A stretch of DNA of 64,000 bases from Aspergillus flavus (taxonomy: Eukaryota; Ascomycota; Eurotiomycetes; Eurotiales; Aspergillaceae). Shown piece by piece: positions 58,671 through 64,000 of the stretch. A program made the translations under genes and the position numbers. The DNA is taken from positions 3,286,001-3,350,000 of the forward strand of contig NC_092409.1 of NCBI RefSeq assembly GCF_009017415.1. Reading direction: 5' to 3'. The notes under the pieces are model-generated. The model saw only the letters and a program-made list of their open reading frames with translations, did no database searches and was not told where the DNA came from. How positions within the stretch are numbered: position 1 is the first letter of the stretch; each line of letters opens with the position of its first letter.

Positions 58671-59535
58671 ATGTCCACCACCGTTCAGACCGGCAAGAAG
58701 CAGCGCTCGGCCATCGCCGATGTCGTCTCGCGCGAGTACACCATCAACATGCACAAGAGAGTACGTTGAATCACAACAGGCTAAGACACTAGTCTTCGCT
58801 ATCCCTACTTGCACACATCGGTCGTATTCTCGTCGATCGAACCCCGATCTGCGGAACAAGACAAACAAGCAAGTTTCGACATGGAGGCAATGGACGGAGA
58901 ACACTGCAATAATCCTTCTGGCACCAAAACCTTTTCTCTGTGGCTTGGAATACATCTACAGAAAAGGGAGGGATGAAACATGCCTGCTTTTGCGTGTGTG
59001 TGGAGGAACAATCATCAGGCGTTCCCAAGAAACCAAGACCAAAAAAGAAGAATTAGTTTTATGAAGTCCACCTCTATGGCCGCAAATCTTGTTCGCAGAT
59101 TTTTCTCAAGATCATATTTTTCCCAGATGGCATTCGGGCGGAAGACTAATTCAACTTTTTTGTGGGTATAGTTGCACGGTGTTTCCTTCAAGAAGCGTGC
59201 TCCTCGCGCTATCAAGGAGATCAAGGCCTTCACTGAGCGTGCTATGGTATGTTCCCCTTCTTCCTTCCAACTTACCTGATTGGTTCTCAAGAGTATCCAT
59301 GACTGACGACGCTGTGTACTTGGTACAGGGCACCAAGGATGTCCGCATCGACCCTGCCCTGAACAAGAAGGTCTGGGAGGCCGGTGTCAAGGGCGTTCCT
59401 TTCCGTCTCCGTGTCCGCATCTCCCGCAAGCGTAACGACGAGGAGAACGCCAAGGAGAAGCTCTACTCCATGGTCTACGCCGTCAACGTCAAGGAGACCA
59501 AGGGTCTCCACACCGCTGTCGTCGACGAGGAGTAA
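58671..59535 (+). CDS. rpl31: Large-subunit ribosomal protein eL31
   Basis: Exons 58671-58760, 59172-59246 and 59329-59535 give 123 residues, the normal length. eL31 sits next to the peptide exit tunnel of the 60S subunit. Family sequence is plain: REYTINMHKR joined to LHGVSFKKRAPRAIKEIKAF, then GTKDVRIDPALNKKVWEAGV, VPFRLRVRISRKRNDEENAK and the ending VNVKETKGLHTAVVDEE. Coding sequence is C/G-rich at third positions (AAG, CTC, GTC, ATC), as expected for a highly expressed gene. The first coding intron is 411 bp, much longer than the other introns in this window, and holds a stable hairpin. Confidence 0.97.
58761..59171 (+). other. Long intron of rpl31, possible host of a small RNA
   Basis: The 411-bp intron contains a hairpin with arms 58930-58943 and 58956-58967 (about 12 pairs, one bulge, 12-base loop). 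Ribosomal protein introns often host snoRNAs. I do not find a clear C/D box pair, so any RNA would more likely be of the H/ACA type. Unproven. Confidence 0.3.
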
Positions 59536-61121
59536 ACGGGGAAAATCTTTTTCATTTCCATATTAGATATACCTTTTGTTACTCTATGAAATGATGGGGT
59601 TTCTCTCTGTTTTTACGATACCGTCCGGGTCGGGTCTTGCTCGGTTGGGTTGGAACATTTAAATTAAAAAAATCGGAAAAGTTTCTTTCCCTGTCGTGAC
59701 TCCGCATATTGCTTTCGTAGTGTAAATTTATCTCCACTAGCTCTCTAACCGCGTGCATCACGTTCCTGGAGTTTATAATTCATCTAATAGGCTTTCTGTC
59801 ATGTATATTGAGAAGTGTATGGATATCCATCCTATCACTCGACTACCCAAAACTACTACCAGAAGTAGAACCCTACTCACATTGGACTAAATCCAACTCA
59901 ACCCCCAATATTCCTAATCCACCAACCCCTCTCTCACAAACCAAACAATAGACCAATATCCTCATATAGCACCAACATACCCAAATCCCAAACCCACAGA
60001 CATGAGAACATACGACCATTACCCCTTTTCAAACAACGGACCCGGTCTACGGGACATACTAAGAAGTATCCAGAACCGTAGCCCCGTTCATGGCACTACC
60101 AGAAACTAAGGAGGGGGGAATGGATCCGGATATGATTTCCAGAGGTTCTTTCTGGATTATATTACGTTCTGTTGCGTGTGGTTTCTTTTAATTAGAGTGT
60201 TTGGGGAGGAATCAGTGGGTTAATTGAGTAACTAACTTCTGATCGGGGGGTGGGATACTTCGTACTCTATAGTGGGTTCCTGGTTAATTTGGAAATTAGT
60301 TGTGTATACGCTAGAGATTATATTAAGTAGATATTATTGAGGTACGTATTAGTAGGGGGCTAGTTGGTTTCATCGGAATTAATTTCTGGCTTGTTCGTGA
60401 ACAAGCCTCCAAGGTGGGCTATTTTCTACCTCAGCTGAGATGGCTGTTCTTGTAGGAAAAATGGGCAGTGTGGACTTTACATTCTCTACTGGTTTTTGAG
60501 ATATCACAGTGTGCAAACAGCGTGGTGTCGTATATTATCTCTAAATACCAAAAACCGATTGATTCCATTGATCCCTCAAAACCCAAACGCTATGCTAGAC
60601 TTTCGTCGCTGGTTGGACAGACGACGACATGATGCTCTCCGAGTATGCGGTTGCAATTGCAGCATGCAAAATAGTTACACAAGTGCCTCAGATTGATCAA
60701 ACAGAAAAGGACACAAAAAAAGAAAAGTAAGAAACACATGAGTGCGACGGCGAACAATAACACCAGATGGGGAAAACAAGACTCAAAGATCGAATTAGAA
60801 ACGCGGTTTTGCTAAGACAGTTCCCAGAAATCGTAAGGTCAGAAGTACAAGAGGACAAAATGAAGTCGGCGCTGTGAGGGACTGGACTTTATCACGATAC
60901 CTGGAAAAGAAACAGAAGGCCATGCATACGGCGTCTGAACCTGAACATGTTCCAATAATTGATTTTACAAGACAGGCGCGAAGGAAGGGGAACTATAAAG
61001 TAAAAAGGCCATAATACATCACCAGTAATTATCAACTTGGAAAGAAGAGCATCATGATGGTGGTCAATTGCAACCAATGTACCACCACGTTCAATTATAG
61101 TAAGCAGAGGAGTTCTGCCAA
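59536..61121. other. Intergenic region between converging genes
   Basis: 1.59 kb. The plus strand is A/C-rich, nearly free of G, at about 59840-60010 and then G/T-rich at 60110-60380. I see no gene or recognisable RNA. Confidence 0.5.
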
Positions 61122-64000
61122 CTATGCCTTGGTTTCTTCCATTGCAGTCCCAAGGCGTTCCGCTTCCTCCTTCTTAACCCGGATTGCCCATTGTTCCGGA
61201 GGCCCATCAACCTGGGGTACAAGGAAGTGCACACTGGTGCCCTTGACGGTGTAATCGAGTTGTTTGATCAAGGATGCGTTCAGGACAATCTTGCCGCTCG
61301 GATCAGCTCTAAGTATAACACGGCCGCGAGAGGTAGTGCGATCCTTCAACACGCGGAGGAACCCAACTCCTTGACTGTTCCATCCATCTTTGGTGAGTTT
61401 CAAGCCGCGCGCTCTAGTCTCGATCACAATGTCTTCATTCTCCTCACCGGCTCGACTTTGAGCAAGGTTAGCCTGAGGCAAAGCCTCAGCTGCATCACCA
61501 TCTCCAGACTCCTCGGCTCCCGTGTCGGATGTAATTCCAGGAGTGGACGCGCGGCTGGCAGCAGCAGAGCTGACAGTCGATGGAGCCAGGAATGATGGTG
61601 GCTGCGCAGGTCCACCAAATGTGAAGCCAGGTGATGGCGATCCAGTACCAGAAGATGCAGGCTTGGTAGCAGGTGCCGCTCCAAATAGTGTGGAGAATGG
61701 TTTCGAGGAATCAGCAGCCGGCGTCGCGGATGCGGAATCAAGTTTCGAAGTAGAAGCTGCATTTGAGTCACTGGCAAACTTAATGGGAGAATTCATCTTC
61801 CAAGTATTATCCGCACCGGCCTTGGCGGCGCTTGGGGCGAATATAGATGGGGTGCCTGCAGCAGGGGTAGGCGAGGGGGAACCAAAGAGGCTGGCAAAGG
61901 GGTTTGGCGTTGCGGGCTTCGAGGTGGGAGCATCATCTTTCTCGGCATCAGACTTAGAGGGAGTCGGAGCAAATGGGTTTGGCGTTCCCGGTGAGTTGAA
62001 AGAGGACGCATATTTGGAGGAATTGAAAAACGTAGAAAGGGGCTTTTGCTCCTCGTCGTCCTGACGCTTCAGCGTGCCGTCTTGCTTGTACTCGACACGG
62101 TCAAACAAGCTACGACCACTCGCGCCTGTATCGCTGGCGGATTGCTCGTTTGTGGCTGTCTTCTCTTGCTTCGACTTTTTCAGAGCCTTGGTAAGATCAC
62201 CGTCGTCACTACTGTCGTTAGCAGAGTTCTCAGCACCACTGCCGGCACCCGCTTTGGCATCCACATATTCGTTGCTTTCGTCTTCGCTAGCGGGCGCAAG
62301 GGATGTATCCTTGGACATATCCTCTGGCTCATCACCAGCGGCAGACGCTTCCTCGGTGTCATCAGCATCGTCGTTCTCCTCAGCCTCAGAAGGTGTTGCT
62401 GACAAATGACCGAAGATGTTGTTGGGCTTGGCTGATGAGTCGGTCTTCTTGTCAAAGATTGAGGAGGTACTAGCATCCGAGGTGGGCGCCGTCTCCTCCT
62501 TCTTATCCAGATCACTTGTCTCCTCGTCGTCTTCGAAACTAAATCCTTTTCCAGGAACAAATTTGGAGCGTTTCGTAGCTTGAGACTCAAGTGCCTCTAG
62601 CTTTTTCCGGCGTTCTTCGGCGTCTCTTTTCTCCCATTCAGCCTCGTCTTCTTCATCAGAATCGAAATCTTCCGCCTTGCGCTTTTCCTTCTCCTTTTCA
62701 GCATCCTTGTCTACCTGTGCCTTGAACTGGGCGAAGAAATTTGTTGCTCCAGCGCCGAATTTTGGCATACCAGGAATAGGGGCGGGTGCAGAGCTAGCTT
62801 CCTTATCGCCTGACGGCTTTAGGACGAACGGATTCGAGTTAGTAGAGGTGCCATTAGTACATGCAGTAAATGTTGGCTTAAAGGAAGGGGCGGATTGCGA
62901 GAACAGCGACGTCGACGTGGAGTTGTCCTTTGTCGTGGTTGAGGCTGCAAAAAGAGGCTTTGGAGGGGAAGAGATAGGCGTAGTGGAGAACAAAGCAGGT
63001 TTATCTGAGTCCGGAGTAGATGGCCTGGCAGAAGAAGTAACGGATTGAGTAGAGTTAGGCTTAGTCGGCTCATCACTTGACCCAGAGTTGATGGATTTTG
63101 AGAAGGACTGCGCGAAGATGCTCGCCGTCGTGGAGTCTTCATTGACACGCTTTCCTGGCGAAGCAGTGTTCTCATCCTCATCGGCCACTTTTCTCTTGCT
63201 GGTAGTTGGGGTCGCTTGGCTTGCTCCGAAGATGTTGGTAGCCGCAGAACCAGTCGCAGTTGTGGTTGTGGCGGGCGAAGAGTCTTCCTTGTTAGAGGCA
63301 GCATTCAGACCGAAGGGTTTCACCTTTTTAACGGAATGGCCATCAGCAGCTGCACTTTCATCCGCAGCTTTACGCTTTTGGGACCCAGCTGGCGCTCCAA
63401 TGGTGTCACGAACACGCATGTAGAACTGCACAAGAGCATCAAAGTCGTCTTTAGTAGGATCCAAGCGATTCGCTTCACGTTTGAAGCATTCATTCAACAT
63501 GCGCATGCGATACAACGTCTCCACTTCTTCCTTGCTTGCCTTATCAAGATCAGCAGGAAGTCCAGATGGTCGTATGTCCTCAAAGCTTGTTGTCGAGCTC
63601 TTTTCGGTAGCAGAAGCCGATGAGGCCGATGAGGCCGTGCTTGTGCCATTAACCTTGAATGGACTTTGAGACGGGGTCGGGGCGGTCACAGCTGGAGCCT
63701 GGGTCTTATTTCCTACAGTAGGAGCCGAAAACAATGGCGACTGCGCGAAAAGACCAGAAGATTTAGGAGCATCAGGTCCTGATGTGGGGGTTGAGAAAAG
63801 CGGTGCAGGAGTGGCCGCCTTCTCTGGCTGGCTAGTCTTCGATCCCTCGCTAGGTGTAGAGGGCTTTGGAGCGAAAAGGTTACCGAAAGCGTTACCAGAA
63901 GAAGGCAGTGGCTTCTGCTCCGTGAAAGGCTTCTGCTCTCCGACTGGCTTGGCCGGGGTAGCTGGCTTTGGCGCGAAGAGACTGCTGAATGGGTTTTCTT
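61122..64000 (-). CDS. nup2: Nucleoporin Nup2, N-terminus cut by the window edge
   Basis: The minus-strand frame is open from the right edge to a stop at 61122, so at least 959 residues are present and the start lies beyond 64000. Nup2 is a mobile nuclear basket nucleoporin that binds Ran and importin alpha and, in Aspergillus nidulans, moves to chromatin during mitosis. The visible part starts with repeats of the type NPFSSLFAPKP, GNLFAPKP and GLFAQSPLFSAP. Next comes a helical block (VETLYRMRMLNECFKREANR) followed by KRKAADE-type basic signals and FG-like NPFASLFG, STLFGAAP repeats. The C-terminus is a Ran-binding domain: ARGLKLTKDGWNSQGVGFLRVL, TTSRGRVILRADPSGKIVLN and QWAIRVKKEEEA-like residues. 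No introns are evident in this part. Confidence 0.9.
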   Translation of the reverse strand, partial: ENPFSSLFAPKPATPAKPVGEQKPFTEQKPLPSSGNAFGNLFAPKPSTPSEGSKTSQPEKAATPAPLFSTPTSGPDAPKSSGLFAQSPLFSAPTVGNKTQAPAVTAPTPSQSPFKVNGTSTASSASSASATEKSSTTSFEDIRPSGLPADLDKASKEEVETLYRMRMLNECFKREANRLDPTKDDFDALVQFYMRVRDTIGAPAGSQKRKAADESAAADGHSVKKVKPFGLNAASNKEDSSPATTTTATGSAATNIFGASQATPTTSKRKVADEDENTASPGKRVNEDSTTASIFAQSFSKSINSGSSDEPTKPNSTQSVTSSARPSTPDSDKPALFSTTPISSPPKPLFAASTTTKDNSTSTSLFSQSAPSFKPTFTACTNGTSTNSNPFVLKPSGDKEASSAPAPIPGMPKFGAGATNFFAQFKAQVDKDAEKEKEKRKAEDFDSDEEDEAEWEKRDAEERRKKLEALESQATKRSKFVPGKGFSFEDDEETSDLDKKEETAPTSDASTSSIFDKKTDSSAKPNNIFGHLSATPSEAEENDDADDTEEASAAGDEPEDMSKDTSLAPASEDESNEYVDAKAGAGSGAENSANDSSDDGDLTKALKKSKQEKTATNEQSASDTGASGRSLFDRVEYKQDGTLKRQDDEEQKPLSTFFNSSKYASSFNSPGTPNPFAPTPSKSDAEKDDAPTSKPATPNPFASLFGSPSPTPAAGTPSIFAPSAAKAGADNTWKMNSPIKFASDSNAASTSKLDSASATPAADSSKPFSTLFGAAPATKPASSGTGSPSPGFTFGGPAQPPSFLAPSTVSSAAASRASTPGITSDTGAEESGDGDAAEALPQANLAQSRAGEENEDIVIETRARGLKLTKDGWNSQGVGFLRVLKDRTTSRGRVILRADPSGKIVLNASLIKQLDYTVKGTSVHFLVPQVDGPPEQWAIRVKKEEAERLGTAMEETKA

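Overview
The window is nuclear DNA of a filamentous ascomycete, most likely an Aspergillus-type member of the Eurotiales. Short spliceosomal introns (about 45-140 bp, GT..AG, CTAAC-like branch points) interrupt most genes. The gene set (Atg2, Mlp1/Tpr, Nup2, MER3, Chk1, a UBC11-type E2, a CntA-type nucleoside transporter, a polyketide synthase relic) and the wording of the proteins fit that group. I reassembled exons by hand. For nearly all genes the exon lengths sum to a multiple of three and the joins restore family motifs.

Layout: 0.5-2.8 kb Ser-rich unknown protein (+); 4.9-6.6 kb UDP-galactose-type nucleotide-sugar transporter (+); 7.1-12.0 kb MER3/HFM1 meiotic helicase with eleven exons (+); 12.9-15.0 kb leucine-rich-repeat protein (+); 15.4-16.7 kb collapsed highly reducing polyketide synthase (-, pseudogene); 17.3-18.1 kb Mg-dependent HAD phosphatase, MDP-1 type (+); 18.5-19.2 kb dynactin p27 (+); 19.6-25.7 kb Mlp1/Tpr nuclear basket protein (-), divergent from TFIIE beta (26.4-27.3 kb, +); 28.4-29.3 kb RIB3 (+); 30.3-32.4 kb F-box protein (-); 32.8-34.5 kb Chk1 (-); 35.7-36.4 kb UBC11-type E2 (+); 37.5-39.5 kb concentrative nucleoside transporter (-), divergent from an adenosine-deaminase-like protein (41.3-43.1 kb, +); 44.1-50.7 kb Atg2 (+); 52.6-53.8 kb and 54.4-55.4 kb two convergent unknown proteins; 56.7-57.7 kb Nit2-type omega-amidase (+); 58.7-59.5 kb ribosomal protein eL31 (+); 61.1-64.0 kb Nup2 (-), cut by the window edge.

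Most of this is conserved housekeeping content, and I see no complete gene cluster, phage, CRISPR array or clear transposon. The parts that stand out are an adenosine-deaminase-family protein that has lost its catalytic His and its Asp metal ligand yet shares a divergent promoter region with a nucleoside transporter; a PKS relic in which a ketosynthase fragment is joined directly to a KR tail and an ACP; a group of three TCACGTG-type sites beside that relic; and several inverted-repeat motifs in the intergenic DNA around RIB3 and UBC11. Cell-cycle and meiotic genes (mer3, chk1, ubc11) and two nuclear basket genes (mlp1, nup2) are in the same 64 kb, but nothing in the sequence shows that they act as a unit.
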